The notes beneath the pieces are model-generated. The model saw nothing but the letters and a program-made list of their open reading frames with translations, had not been told where the DNA came from and did not search any database. Positions 44,993 through 53,932 of a stretch of 64,000 bases of DNA are shown piece by piece. The position numbers were made by a program, and so were the translations under genes. Numbering within the stretch: the first letter of the stretch is position 1; each line of letters opens with the position of its first letter. Location of the stretch: NCBI GenBank assembly GCA_049652985.1, contig JBASFK010000002.1:620001-684000 (forward strand). The letters are read 5' to 3'. This DNA comes from UBA7657 sp049652985. GTDB taxonomy: Bacteria; Pseudomonadota; Alphaproteobacteria; Micavibrionales; Micavibrionaceae.

Positions 44993-46798
44993 TCAGGCCG
45001 CTTCGGTTTTTTTGACGGGTTTGGGCAGGTCGACCTTGATGTGAAGGTCTTTGAGCTGCTCGGTCGTGGCTTCCGACGGCGCGTTCATCATCGGGTCTTC
45101 GTACTGGCCGTTCATGACGAAAGCGTTCACCTCGCGCAAGTTCGGCTCGTGGGCCAAAATCATGACAAGACGATCGATACCGAACGCGCAGCCGCCGTGC
45201 GGAGGCGCGCCGAATTTGAAGGCGTTGAGCATGCCGGAGAATTTGCGCTCGAGAACTTCCTTCGGATAGCCCGCCAGCGCGAAGGCTTTTTCCATGATGT
45301 CGGGGCGATGGTTACGGATCGCGCCCGATGAAATCTCGAAGCCGTTGCAAACGCAGTCATATTGATGCGCAAGGATTTTGAGCGGGTCGGTTTTTTCCAG
45401 CGTCTCTAAACCGCCCTGCGGCATCGAGAACGGGTTGTGCGAAAATTCTATTTTCTTGGCGCGCTCGTCATATTCATACATCGGGAAATCGACGATCCAG
45501 CAGAATTTATAGACGCCTTTTTCGCGGAGGCCCGCATCGTCACAGATACGGTCGCGGGCGGCGCCGGCGAGTTTATTGGCTTCGGCCTCGGTGTTGCAGA
45601 CGAAGAACACGACGTCGCCGTTTGCAATTCCCGTCAGGTCGCGGAGTTTTTTCTGCGCTTCGGGAGCAACAAATTTTGCAATAGGACCTTTGCCCTCTTC
45701 GGTTTCGAAGGCGATATAGCCAAGGCCAGGAGCGCCTTCACCCTGCGCCCATGAATTCAGCTTATCGAAGAAACTGCGCGGCTGGGATGCGACCTTGGGC
45801 ACGCGGATGGCACGAACGCAACCGCCCTTGGCAATGTAACCTTTGAACGCATTGAACGTGACGTCGGCGCGGGCGAAAACTTCCGTGACGTCGGTAATGA
45901 CCAGAGGGTTGCGGAGGTCCGGCTTGTCAGATCCGTATTTCAGCATGGCGTCTTTGTAGGTAATTTTCGGCAGCCATTCGACGCGGTGTTTGGTGCCGGT
46001 CCAGTCGGCGAATTCCTCGAACAGGCCCTTGATGACGGGCGTCATGGTGTCGTGGACTTCTGCTTCCGTCACGAACGACATTTCAACGTCGAGCTGGTAA
46101 TGCTCGGCCAGGCGGTCGGCGCGGCCGTCCTCGTCGCGGAAGCAGGGCGCGACCTGGAAATAGCGGTCGAAACCGGCGACCATAAGCAATTGTTTGAATT
46201 GCTGAGGCGATTGCGGCAGGGCGTAGAATTTACCGGGGTGCAGGCGGGAGGGTACGAGGTAATCGCGCGCGCCCTCGGGCGAGCTGGCCGTAAGGTTCGG
46301 CGTCTGGAATTCCTGGAAGCCCGAATCCCACATGCGCTTGCGCAGCGAGAAAATCACGGCGTTGCGGAGGCGGATATTGCGCTGCATTTTTTCACGGCGG
46401 AGATCGAGGTAGCGGTGGCGGAGGCGGATATCCTCCCCTGCCCCGTCATCTTCGGCGATCTGGAACGGCACGACAGCGGCGGGTGATTGGAGTGTGGCTT
46501 CTTCGATATAAAGCTCGATCTCGCCGGTCGGCATTTTGGCGTTCACTGTTTCCGGCGTGCGCGCTTTTACTTTTCCGGTGACCGTAATGACCGATTCATT
46601 GCGCCATTTCGAGGCGGATTCGAGCAAGGGGGAATTCTGGTCGACGATGCACTGTGTCAGGCCGTAAGTGTCGCGGAGATCGATGAACAATACCCCCCCG
46701 TGATCACGGACACGGTGGATCCAGCCCGAGAGGCGGACCTGCTGGCCGACATCGGCCTTGCGGAGTTCATTGCATTTATGTGTGCGGTAGCTGTGCAT
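44993..46798 (-). CDS. aspS: Aspartyl-tRNA synthetase
   Basis: This class II synthetase charges tRNA with aspartate. The 601-residue protein begins MHSYRTHKCNELRKADVGQ, and has the OB-fold anticodon domain (VRLSGWIHRVRDHGG), motif 2 (FRDEDGRADRLAEHYQLDVE), the bacterial GAD insertion at about residues 290-420, and motif 3 (GGCAFGIDRLVMIL). I use the ATG at 46798 because homologues start there; an in-frame ATG at 46834 only adds twelve unsupported residues. Whether it discriminates tRNA-Asp from tRNA-Asn cannot be settled by eye. Confidence 0.96.
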   Translation of the reverse strand: MHSYRTHKCNELRKADVGQQVRLSGWIHRVRDHGGVLFIDLRDTYGLTQCIVDQNSPLLESASKWRNESVITVTGKVKARTPETVNAKMPTGEIELYIEEATLQSPAAVVPFQIAEDDGAGEDIRLRHRYLDLRREKMQRNIRLRNAVIFSLRKRMWDSGFQEFQTPNLTASSPEGARDYLVPSRLHPGKFYALPQSPQQFKQLLMVAGFDRYFQVAPCFRDEDGRADRLAEHYQLDVEMSFVTEAEVHDTMTPVIKGLFEEFADWTGTKHRVEWLPKITYKDAMLKYGSDKPDLRNPLVITDVTEVFARADVTFNAFKGYIAKGGCVRAIRVPKVASQPRSFFDKLNSWAQGEGAPGLGYIAFETEEGKGPIAKFVAPEAQKKLRDLTGIANGDVVFFVCNTEAEANKLAGAARDRICDDAGLREKGVYKFCWIVDFPMYEYDERAKKIEFSHNPFSMPQGGLETLEKTDPLKILAHQYDCVCNGFEISSGAIRNHRPDIMEKAFALAGYPKEVLERKFSGMLNAFKFGAPPHGGCAFGIDRLVMILAHEPNLREVNAFVMNGQYEDPMMNAPSEATTEQLKDLHIKVDLPKPVKKTEAA

Positions 46799-46910
46799 TG
46801 AGTTGTTATAACGGTGCAAGCTTTTGATTTCCACCTGTTTTTCGACTTAACTCCGTACAGTTTTGAGGGAGGGGGGTCCCCCTACTCCTTCCCCCTTTTC
46901 GCAAACATAC

Positions 46911-46979
46911 ACATTGCAATCCGGATCCCCGCCTTCGCGGGGAGGATTGCTTCGCCTGCATGCAGGCTCGCAATGACGG
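46911..46979. repeat. Palindromic intergenic repeat, CAATGAC family, copy 1 (degenerate left arm)
   Basis: The stretch contains two perfect hairpins, CCCCGCCTTCGCGGGG and GCCTGCATGCAGGC, and ends CTCGCAATGACGG. The left arm (CATTGCAATCC) is decayed. It fills most of the gap between divergent aspS and rnd. The intact copy is at 48721-48795. Confidence 0.65.
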
Positions 46980-47064
46980 TGGAAAATTCTACGATAAATA
47001 TTCAAAAAGATAAAGGAATTAATTCCTATATAAAAATCAGCTATCCCCCTGTAGAACAACGGTA

Positions 47065-48228
47065 ATGATTATTACCGACCAAGAGGAGCTGACGAAGCTC
47101 TGCGAAAAATTAAGTGCCTTTCCGTTTATTACGATCGACACGGAATTCCTGCGCGAAAAAACCTATTACCCGAAACTCTGCCTCGTCCAGGTGAGCGACC
47201 CGAGCGGCAACGCCGCCGCCATCGACCCGATTGACGGCCACCAGTTGGACCTTACCCCCCTCTTCGATTTGTTTTTAAACCCGAAGGTTCTGAAAGTGAT
47301 TCACTCCGGGCGGCAGGATCTGGAAATTTTTTACAATCTGACCGGAAAAGTTGTGACACCATTTTTCGATACGCAGATCGCGGCGATGGTTTGCGGGTAC
47401 GGCGATTCCATCGGGTATGAGAGCCTCGTGCGCGGGCTGACGGGACAATCGCTCGACAAGAGCGTGCAGTTCACCGACTGGTCGAAGCGGCCGTTATCCA
47501 AGCGGCAAATTGACTATGCACTCGGTGATGTGATTTATCTCGCCGAAATTTATCAAAAGCTGCTCAAGGAGCTTGAAAAAAGTGGGCGCACCGAATGGGT
47601 GTTCGAGGAAGAAGGCGTTCTTGCCAACCCGGCCACCTACAGTAATGAGCCGGAACAGGCATGGGAGCGCATCAAGCTGCGCAGCCCGAAGCCGAAGATG
47701 CTGGCGATTCTGAAAGAGCTGGCGGCGTGGCGCGAGAAGCGGGCGCAGGACAAGAACCTGCCGCGGAGCTGGGTGATGCGGGATGAAACGCTGGCGGACA
47801 TGGCGGCGCAGATGCCGGAGACAGTGGATCAGCTCAAGAAAATACGCGGCGTGACGCCGGACATGGCAAGCGGTCATATCGGCAAGACTTTGCTTGAGCT
47901 TGTGGCAAAGGCCGCCGATTCCGATAAGGGCGCGTGGCCGAAGGCGCCCGAGCGCAAGATGTTTTCACCGCAGGCGACGGCGACGATCGATATTCTCAAG
48001 ATGCTGCTGAAGATCCAGGCAGCGGAGAACGGCGTGGCGGCGAAGCTGATCGCGGACCAGGAGGATATCGAGCGGATGGCGAGCGAGGACAGCCCGGATG
48101 TGCTGCCGCTGAAAGGCTGGCGTTATGAAGTGTTCGGGCGCGAAGCGATTGCGCTGAAGGAAGGCAAGATCGCCGTGGGGCTGAAAAACGGCAAAATCAC
48201 CAAATATGAAGTCGGCGAGCTGAAATGA
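47065..48228 (+). CDS. rnd: Ribonuclease D
   Basis: RNase D is a 3'-5' exonuclease in tRNA 3'-end maturation. The 387-residue protein has the DEDDy nuclease motifs: ITIDTEFLREKTYYPKLCLV, HSGRQDLEIFYN and, in the third, YALGDVIYLAEIY. An HRDC domain follows at about residues 210-285 (ILKELAAWREKRAQDKNLPR). Length is normal. The sixA start overlaps its stop by four bases. Confidence 0.96.
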   Translation: MIITDQEELTKLCEKLSAFPFITIDTEFLREKTYYPKLCLVQVSDPSGNAAAIDPIDGHQLDLTPLFDLFLNPKVLKVIHSGRQDLEIFYNLTGKVVTPFFDTQIAAMVCGYGDSIGYESLVRGLTGQSLDKSVQFTDWSKRPLSKRQIDYALGDVIYLAEIYQKLLKELEKSGRTEWVFEEEGVLANPATYSNEPEQAWERIKLRSPKPKMLAILKELAAWREKRAQDKNLPRSWVMRDETLADMAAQMPETVDQLKKIRGVTPDMASGHIGKTLLELVAKAADSDKGAWPKAPERKMFSPQATATIDILKMLLKIQAAENGVAAKLIADQEDIERMASEDSPDVLPLKGWRYEVFGREAIALKEGKIAVGLKNGKITKYEVGELK

Positions 48229-48719
48229 AACGGCTGCTCATTCTTCGCCATGCCCAAGCGGGGCCTGCGAGCGAAGGCAGCGACCGCGAGCGGAAGCTGA
48301 CGACGCAGGGGATGGAAGATGCGAGCGCGCTCGGCGAAAGGATGAAGGCGGAGAATTATATTCCCGATTTCATCCTGTGCTCGCCTGTCACGCGCACGCA
48401 GCAGACACTGGACGGCGTGCTGGGTTCACTCGGGAAAATCCAGACTGAATTTGAAAAGACGATTTACGAGGGCGGATACGGCGAGCTTTTGAGCCTGGTG
48501 CGTGGCGTGGACGATTCCTGCATGACGTTGCTGCTGATCGGGCATAACCCGGCCATTCACCAGTTCGCGGCGAGCCTCGCGCTTGAAGAAGGTGAATTCA
48601 TCAATCGCCTGGCGTTTGGTTATGCGCCCGCGACACTGACGGTGCTGGATGTTCCGCGCGCAAGCTGGAGAGATTTGCAGCCGGGCGAGAATAAGATTTC
48701 AGATCTGATTGAATCCTGA
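48225..48719 (+). CDS. sixA: Phosphohistidine phosphatase SixA family
   Basis: The 164-residue protein belongs to the histidine phosphatase superfamily. It begins KRLLILRHAQAGPA with the catalytic RHG-type histidine (RHA here), has FILCSPVTRTQQTLDGVL, and the second histidine in LLIGHNPAIHQF. SixA-type enzymes remove phosphate from HPt domains, notable because two HPt-containing kinases are in this window. It overlaps rnd by 4 bases. Confidence 0.9.
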   Translation: MKRLLILRHAQAGPASEGSDRERKLTTQGMEDASALGERMKAENYIPDFILCSPVTRTQQTLDGVLGSLGKIQTEFEKTIYEGGYGELLSLVRGVDDSCMTLLLIGHNPAIHQFAASLALEEGEFINRLAFGYAPATLTVLDVPRASWRDLQPGENKISDLIES

Positions 48720-48720
48720 T

Positions 48721-48795
48721 CGTCATTGCGAGGAGGCTAAGAGCCGACGAAGCAATCTATTTTTTCTGGATTACTTCGCTGCGCTCGCAATGACG
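48721..48795. repeat. Palindromic intergenic repeat, CAATGAC family, copy 2
   Basis: Perfect 12-bp arms CGTCATTGCGAG (48721-48732) and CTCGCAATGACG (48784-48795) enclose GACGAAGCAATC and a T-rich centre. It lies between the convergent sixA and hdaA genes and could serve as a bidirectional transcript end. Confidence 0.8.
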
Positions 48796-48799
48796 GGAG

Positions 48800-49492
48800 C
48801 TACTCTTCCTGAACTTCGGCCATGACATGGCGCAGCAGCGGCACCGAGATGCCGCGTTTTTGCGCGAGCGCGAGCGCGTCGGCGCGATCAACAATTGTGC
48901 GCGCAGCGTCGAAAGATCGCTCCATGCGGGGCAAAATATATTGAATGACGTCGTTGGCGACCTGCATCTGGCGGTCGCTGAAAAGTTTTATCAGGACAGA
49001 AGCCAGCAGCATGTCGTCGGGCGGCTGGATCGGCACGGTCAAGGATGAGCGCACGCGGCTGGCGAGATCAGGCACGGCGAACTGGGTCTGAGTCGGGGTC
49101 ATGCGCATGGTGGCGAGGATGGTGCGCTTTTCGCTCCAGAAAATATTGTAGAGATGAAAGAGCGTGGTTTCGGCCTGGCGGTCGCCGAGCCAGGGGTCGA
49201 GGCCGTCGAGCACGAGATGTTTGCCGGCTTCAGCGATCTGTTCAGCCGTGCGCGATAACAGCATTTCGGGACGGATGATTTCGGCATTGGCCTTTTCACG
49301 CCAGACGGCGGCGAGGTGTGATTTGCCGGAGGCCGACGGACCGGAGATAATCATGAGCGGCGCGGGCCAGTCGGGCCAGCGGTCGATCAGGTTAACAGCG
49401 GCGACGTTGCAGGCGCCGATGTGGAAATCATCGCGGCCCAGAGTCTGGCGACTGCCGAGATCAAGTGGTATCTGCTGGAGGGGCTCAGCCAC
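48800..49492 (-). CDS. hdaA: HdaA, DnaA-related regulator of replication initiation
   Basis: HdaA (Hda) stimulates ATP hydrolysis by DnaA with the sliding clamp, preventing over-initiation. The 230-residue AAA+ protein opens with the clamp-binding-type EPLQQIPLDLG, and Walker A is GPSASGKSHLAAVW. I chose GTG 49492 because AAAGG precedes it by eight bases; a longer frame to 49582 lies inside the upstream permease gene. The gene overlaps the end of the AI-2E permease gene by 8 bases. Confidence 0.9.
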   Translation of the reverse strand: MAEPLQQIPLDLGSRQTLGRDDFHIGACNVAAVNLIDRWPDWPAPLMIISGPSASGKSHLAAVWREKANAEIIRPEMLLSRTAEQIAEAGKHLVLDGLDPWLGDRQAETTLFHLYNIFWSEKRTILATMRMTPTQTQFAVPDLASRVRSSLTVPIQPPDDMLLASVLIKLFSDRQMQVANDVIQYILPRMERSFDAARTIVDRADALALAQKRGISVPLLRHVMAEVQEE

Positions 49493-50549
49493 GCTTGTCA
49501 CCTTTATAGAAGGGGCTGGATTTGTACTGCCTGATTCCGAAAGCAGCGAGGACGCTGATGACGGCGGCGACAGGCACGGCAATCAGCAGGCCGAGGAAAC
49601 CCAGCAGGCTGGCGCCTGCCATGAGCGCGAAGAATATCCAGAGCGGGTGAAGGCCGACGCGGTCGCCGACGATTTTCGGCGTGAGGAGATTGCCCTCGAT
49701 GATCTGGCCGACAATGAATACCGAGGCCACGGCGACGGCGAACTGCCATTCGCCGGTCTGCAGCCATGCCGCGAGCGTGCCGACGAACAGGCCGCCGACG
49801 GAGCCGACCATCGGGATGATGGAGAGTAAACCGGCGGCAACGCCGATCAGAAAACCATATTTAAGGCCAAGAAGGCTGAGCGCAATCGCGTAAGATGTGG
49901 CGAGAATAATGGCCACGGTGACCTGCCCACGGATGAAGCCCGAGAGCTTGGTGTCGATCTCGCGGAAGAGATTCATAATCGTGTCTTTGTGTTTCGGCGG
50001 CATAAGATCCCGGACCCATGCAGTGATGCGAGGCCATTCCTTCATCATGAAATAGGCGACTATGGGTGTAACAACAATAATACCGATGACATGCAGAAAC
50101 AACTGGCCGCCCTGCGCCACGCCGCCCGCGATATAACCCGCAGCGGCAGCGGCGGTGGCCGAGTGTTCCTTAACGATGTCGGTCATTGCGGGCGCGCCTT
50201 CGGGATAGAGGAAGGCTTCGAGGCGAGCGCGTTGGGGTGCCAGCAGGCCCTCGAGTTTGTCGAGATAGGCAGGGATATTATTGCAGAGTTCGATGATTTC
50301 GCGGGTGATAACCGGGACCGTGAGCGCCAGCAGGATGGCGACAATCACAGAGAAAACGAAAATGATAAGCAGAGCGGCGGGCCCGCGCCTGATTTTCCAG
50401 CGGCCGAGCGCATTGACGGCAGGGTTTAAAAGATAAGCGATGACCATGCCGAGGATGAACGGAAGCAGCACGTCGCCGAATACAAACACCAGCAACAGGA
50501 ATGAAGCGAAAGCCAGGCCCCAGAATATGAAATGGCGCTGCGCCGTCAT
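49485..50549 (-). CDS. AI-2E-family (PerM) membrane transporter
   Basis: The 354-residue protein has about eight membrane segments. The family pattern is visible: an early FGDVLLPFILGMVIAYLLNP, the long extracytoplasmic helical region with LEGLLAPQRARLE, and the conserved C-terminal IPMVGSVGGLFVGTLAA and VGDRVGLHPLWIFFALMAG. Some members export autoinducer-2, others sodium; the substrate here is unknown. It lies between the DUF2066 gene and hdaA. Confidence 0.92.
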   Translation of the reverse strand: MTAQRHFIFWGLAFASFLLLVFVFGDVLLPFILGMVIAYLLNPAVNALGRWKIRRGPAALLIIFVFSVIVAILLALTVPVITREIIELCNNIPAYLDKLEGLLAPQRARLEAFLYPEGAPAMTDIVKEHSATAAAAAGYIAGGVAQGGQLFLHVIGIIVVTPIVAYFMMKEWPRITAWVRDLMPPKHKDTIMNLFREIDTKLSGFIRGQVTVAIILATSYAIALSLLGLKYGFLIGVAAGLLSIIPMVGSVGGLFVGTLAAWLQTGEWQFAVAVASVFIVGQIIEGNLLTPKIVGDRVGLHPLWIFFALMAGASLLGFLGLLIAVPVAAVISVLAAFGIRQYKSSPFYKGDKRG

Positions 50550-50561
50550 GAATTTTCTTTC

Positions 50562-51908
50562 CTAAAACCGGCCGCTATAGCCGGAGTCGCTGCGTTGCCG
50601 GGGCGGATAGCTGTAGCCTCCTGGCGAGGAGTCTCCTATTTGATCGCGCGGCAGCGGACGCGATGGCGGGCGGTATCCAGGCGGCTGCGGCGACTGGGAT
50701 GAAGATGGCTGGACTACAGGGCGGCCACTGATGGTGAGGTCATAAACGAGGCTGTTGCCGTCGGTGGGCGACTGGTAGCCCGCGAATTGCGGATGGGACA
50801 AATTCATGCCCGCCTGCGCGAGAGCCTGACGCAGCATCTGCTCGTCGCCGCGGAAAGAAAGCTCGACCAGCGCCTCGCGCGGAGTGAGCGATTTCAGCGA
50901 TGTGTGCGTTATGGCGCTCACATGCCCCAACGCACGCTGGGCATTGGACCATTCTTCGAGGCTGGAGATTTTTACGCGCGCGACGACGGCATTTTGCATT
51001 TCGCCGGGAAGTTCGAATGATTGCGGGACGACGGTTTTTTCTTTCCAGTTTTGTTTCAGCGCGGTTTCGACTTCACCAGCGGCGCGGTCGAGCAGTTTGG
51101 CCAGCGTGTCGCCGGGCGCGGATTCAACAACCATTTCGCGGACATGTTCGGGCTGGCCGCGGTCGGTGCGGTAAAGGCTGATGGTAACAGAGCCGTTGGC
51201 GGGATCGGATTCCTGCGCTTTCGCAAGGCCGGTGCTAGGGGTTGCCACCGCGATAACGGCATCGCCCGCGTCGTAGCGCTTCAGAAGCGCAGAAAGTTTC
51301 GACGGGTTGTAGCTGAAGACGTCGTCATCGCCGATGTCGCTGACGTCTTCAAGGTCGCCCATGGGAACGATCAAAGGAACGAGCGTGTTGCCCGAGCCGG
51401 AATTGCGGTTCCATGCCCGCATCCAAGAATTATACGGCGACCATAAATAAGTGCGCCCGCCGGTTTGGTAGAACGGCAGGATGACCAGCGGTGCGCTGGC
51501 GACATTTGTATAGGACTGGCCCTGAACGTTCAGGTAGCGCTCGACGGCCTGTGCGCGGAAGGTGAAGGTATAGGTGCCGATGTAGCGAACGCTGGAGAGC
51601 TTTTCCGCCGTGACCTCGTAGTCCTGGACCATGGGGGAAACGGTGGCGGCGTCGGGCGGCGTGAAGGCGGCAAGCTCGGATTCCGAGAGCATGCGTCCAG
51701 CTAAAACCGTGAAAGCGTCGATCTGGGCCTTGTCGAAGGCCTGATCGCGGGCGGTCAGGGCGCTGTCGGCGGTGACGTCAACCTTGACCCCCTCGACCGT
51801 GTAAAGGTCGGACTGTGCCCAGGCGGGCATCAAGGCCATTAAAAAACAGGCAAAAGCCGCGCAAAAGACTGTACGGATTGCACGAAAAGTCTTATAGATT
51901 GTGGCCAT
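50562..51908 (-). CDS. DUF2066-family secreted protein
   Basis: The 448-residue protein has a signal peptide ending MPAWAQS. The first 120 residues (YTVEGVKVDVTADSALTARDQAFDKAQIDAF) match the DUF2066 opening, with repeats of the same beta fold after it (LVPLIVPMGDLEDVSD). The C-terminus, from about residue 385, is Ser/Pro/Arg-rich and probably disordered. The function of the family is unknown. It is divergent from purM and runs into the AI-2E permease and hdaA, a common alphaproteobacterial order. Confidence 0.85.
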   Translation of the reverse strand: MATIYKTFRAIRTVFCAAFACFLMALMPAWAQSDLYTVEGVKVDVTADSALTARDQAFDKAQIDAFTVLAGRMLSESELAAFTPPDAATVSPMVQDYEVTAEKLSSVRYIGTYTFTFRAQAVERYLNVQGQSYTNVASAPLVILPFYQTGGRTYLWSPYNSWMRAWNRNSGSGNTLVPLIVPMGDLEDVSDIGDDDVFSYNPSKLSALLKRYDAGDAVIAVATPSTGLAKAQESDPANGSVTISLYRTDRGQPEHVREMVVESAPGDTLAKLLDRAAGEVETALKQNWKEKTVVPQSFELPGEMQNAVVARVKISSLEEWSNAQRALGHVSAITHTSLKSLTPREALVELSFRGDEQMLRQALAQAGMNLSHPQFAGYQSPTDGNSLVYDLTISGRPVVQPSSSQSPQPPGYRPPSRPLPRDQIGDSSPGGYSYPPRQRSDSGYSGRF

Positions 51909-51966
51909 CGGACATCCTGTTAGGGGTGGAAGGATGGTTATAACTCTCCCACACTAAAGATGCAAA

Positions 51967-53064
51967 ATGAAAGAAAGCGCATACAAACAAGCCGGAGTTG
52001 ATATTGACGCGGCAGACGAGCTGATAGAGCGGATCAAACCCCATATCAGAAAGACCAACCGCAGCGGCGTCATGTCCGGCATCGGGGGCTTCGGCGCGTT
52101 GTTCGACCTCAAGAATACGGGCTTCAAGGACCCGGTTCTCGTCTCGTCGACAGATGGCGTCGGCACAAAGATAAAAATCGCGATAGATACCAATACTCAT
52201 GACACGATCGGAATCGACTGCGTCGCGATGTGCGTGAACGACATTGTTGTACAGGGCGCTGAGCCGCTGTTCTTTCTTGATTATTTCGCTACAGGCAAGC
52301 TGGAAAATGATGTGGCCGAGGCTGTCATCGCCAGCGTCGCGGCCGGGTGTCTTCAGGCGGGGTGCGCACTTATTGGCGGCGAAACGGCCGAGATGCCAGG
52401 TCTTTATGCGCCGGGGGATTACGACCTTGCCGGATTCGCCGTTGGCGCCGTCGAGCGCGATGGCATCATCGACGGAAAGAACATCAAGGAGGGCGACGTT
52501 ATTCTTGGGCTGGCGTCCAGTGGGGTTCATTCGAACGGGTTTTCTTTAGTGCGGAAGATTATAAGCACGACACAGGGTTATACGCTTGAGGGGAAAGCAC
52601 CCTTTGAACCGTCGAAAACGATGAAGGACGCGGTGTTGACACCAACCAGAATCTACGTGAAACCGGTGCTGGAAGCCATTAAAATCAAAACGAAAAACGG
52701 AGATAATAACAGCCGGGCCTCAATTAAAGGTATGGCGCATATTACGGGCGGCGGTTTGTATGAAAATATTCCGCGGATTTTGCCGGATTACGTTTGCGCC
52801 CACCTGGATGCGAAAGCGTGGGAGTTTTTGCCGATATTCAGGTGGCTGACGGAAGCCGGGAAATTGCAGCCCGCCGACATGGCGCGGACGCTGAATTGCG
52901 GGATTGGCCTCGTCGTGGTCGTGGAGGCAGAGCAAACGGAGGCCGTGAAGGCGTCTTTTGAAAAATCCGGCGAAAAGGTTTTCACGATCGGGAAAATCGT
53001 CAAGCGCTCTAAAGAATCCGGGGACGAGCCGGTCATCATCGACAATCTGGACACATGGCAGTAG
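51967..53064 (+). CDS. purM: Phosphoribosylformylglycinamidine cyclo-ligase
   Basis: PurM (AIR synthase) closes the imidazole ring in purine synthesis. The 365-residue protein shows GGFGALFD, VSSTDGVGTKIKIA, VNDIVVQGAEPLFFLDYFA, and GGETAEMPGLYAPGDYDLAG. The C-terminal half has AHITGGGLYENIPRI. It overlaps purN by 10 bases. Confidence 0.97.
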   Translation: MKESAYKQAGVDIDAADELIERIKPHIRKTNRSGVMSGIGGFGALFDLKNTGFKDPVLVSSTDGVGTKIKIAIDTNTHDTIGIDCVAMCVNDIVVQGAEPLFFLDYFATGKLENDVAEAVIASVAAGCLQAGCALIGGETAEMPGLYAPGDYDLAGFAVGAVERDGIIDGKNIKEGDVILGLASSGVHSNGFSLVRKIISTTQGYTLEGKAPFEPSKTMKDAVLTPTRIYVKPVLEAIKIKTKNGDNNSRASIKGMAHITGGGLYENIPRILPDYVCAHLDAKAWEFLPIFRWLTEAGKLQPADMARTLNCGIGLVVVVEAEQTEAVKASFEKSGEKVFTIGKIVKRSKESGDEPVIIDNLDTWQ

Positions 53065-53663
53065 CGAAGATCAATCTCGCGGTTCTGATTTCCGGCAGCG
53101 GCAGCAATCTCCAGGCCCTGATCGATGCCTGCGCGAAGCCAGATTACCCGGCAAAGATCAACGTGGTGATTTCAAACAGGCCTAACGCTTACGGGCTGAA
53201 ACGCGCCGAAAAGGCCGGAATCCCGGCGGAAATCGTTGATCACACTAAATATGCGAACCGTATCGATTTTGAAAGCGTTCTGCAGAATGTGCTGGGGAAA
53301 TATCCGGTCGATCTGATCTGCCTGGCGGGGTTCATGCGTATCCTGACGCCGGAATTTGTCGCCAGATGGCAGGGCCGGATCATTAATACGCACCCTGCCC
53401 TGCTACCCAAACATGGCGGCAAGGGCATGTTTGGCGAGCATGTTCATAAATCGGTCCTGGCGGCGGGCGACGCCGAGAGCGGCGTTTCGATTCATTACGT
53501 CATCCCGGAGGTGGACCGGGGCGAAATCATTTTACAGCGCCGCGTAAAGGTCGAGCCGGGCGATACGTATGAGACACTGGCCGCGCGCGTCCTGGCCGAG
53601 GAGCATATCGCCTATGAAGAGGCGGTGCGGATGATTGCGGAAAAAAAGCAAAAACAAGCTTGA
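53055..53663 (+). CDS. purN: Phosphoribosylglycinamide formyltransferase
   Basis: PurN formylates GAR using 10-formyl-tetrahydrofolate. The 202-residue enzyme has the glycine-rich LISGSGSNLQALIDAC, the FMRILTPEFV helix, INTHPALLPKHGGKGMFG with the catalytic histidine, and GVSIHYVIPEVDRGEII. It is coupled to purM by a 10-base overlap. Confidence 0.97.
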   Translation: MAVAKINLAVLISGSGSNLQALIDACAKPDYPAKINVVISNRPNAYGLKRAEKAGIPAEIVDHTKYANRIDFESVLQNVLGKYPVDLICLAGFMRILTPEFVARWQGRIINTHPALLPKHGGKGMFGEHVHKSVLAAGDAESGVSIHYVIPEVDRGEIILQRRVKVEPGDTYETLAARVLAEEHIAYEEAVRMIAEKKQKQA

Positions 53664-53715
53664 AAATAATCCGCTAGATTGTATCAATTAACAGAACGAA
53701 CAAGAAAGCATCCCC

Positions 53716-53865
53716 ATGGCCGATCACACACCCGCCGAAGCAGACCCCAAGGAAATCCAGCGCGCACGGGATATGTGGCATAACGTTGCCCAGGCGGGGA
53801 AATGGGGCATTATCGGCACAGTGCTTATCCTGGCAGGTCTGGCGCTGGCTTTCATAGACTTTTAA
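53716..53865 (+). CDS. Small membrane protein, aa3-type oxidase subunit IV-like
   Basis: This 49-residue ORF lies in the gap after purN. It has a polar N-terminus (MADHTPAEADPKEIQRARDM), then WHNVAQAGKWGIIG and one transmembrane helix (TVLILAGLALAFIDF). The layout, a short charged head ending in a tryptophan-containing turn and one C-terminal helix, resembles the bacterial aa3-type cytochrome oxidase subunit IV family. No other oxidase gene is near. The ribosome binding site is weak. Confidence 0.55.
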   Translation: MADHTPAEADPKEIQRARDMWHNVAQAGKWGIIGTVLILAGLALAFIDF

Positions 53866-53895
53866 AAACTTAACCACTTTCAGGCAAAAGTTAAC

Positions 53896-53901
53896 TATAA
53901 T
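53896..53901 (+). promoter_or_regulatory. Possible -10 element for the large hybrid kinase
   Basis: A perfect TATAAT lies 31 bases before the kinase ATG. The best -35 candidate, TTAACC at 53870-53875, has 20-base spacing, too long for a strong match. It is listed as weak. Confidence 0.3.
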
Positions 53902-53932
53902 AGCGAAAAGAGGGAGCTTTTTCCGTTTCGCG

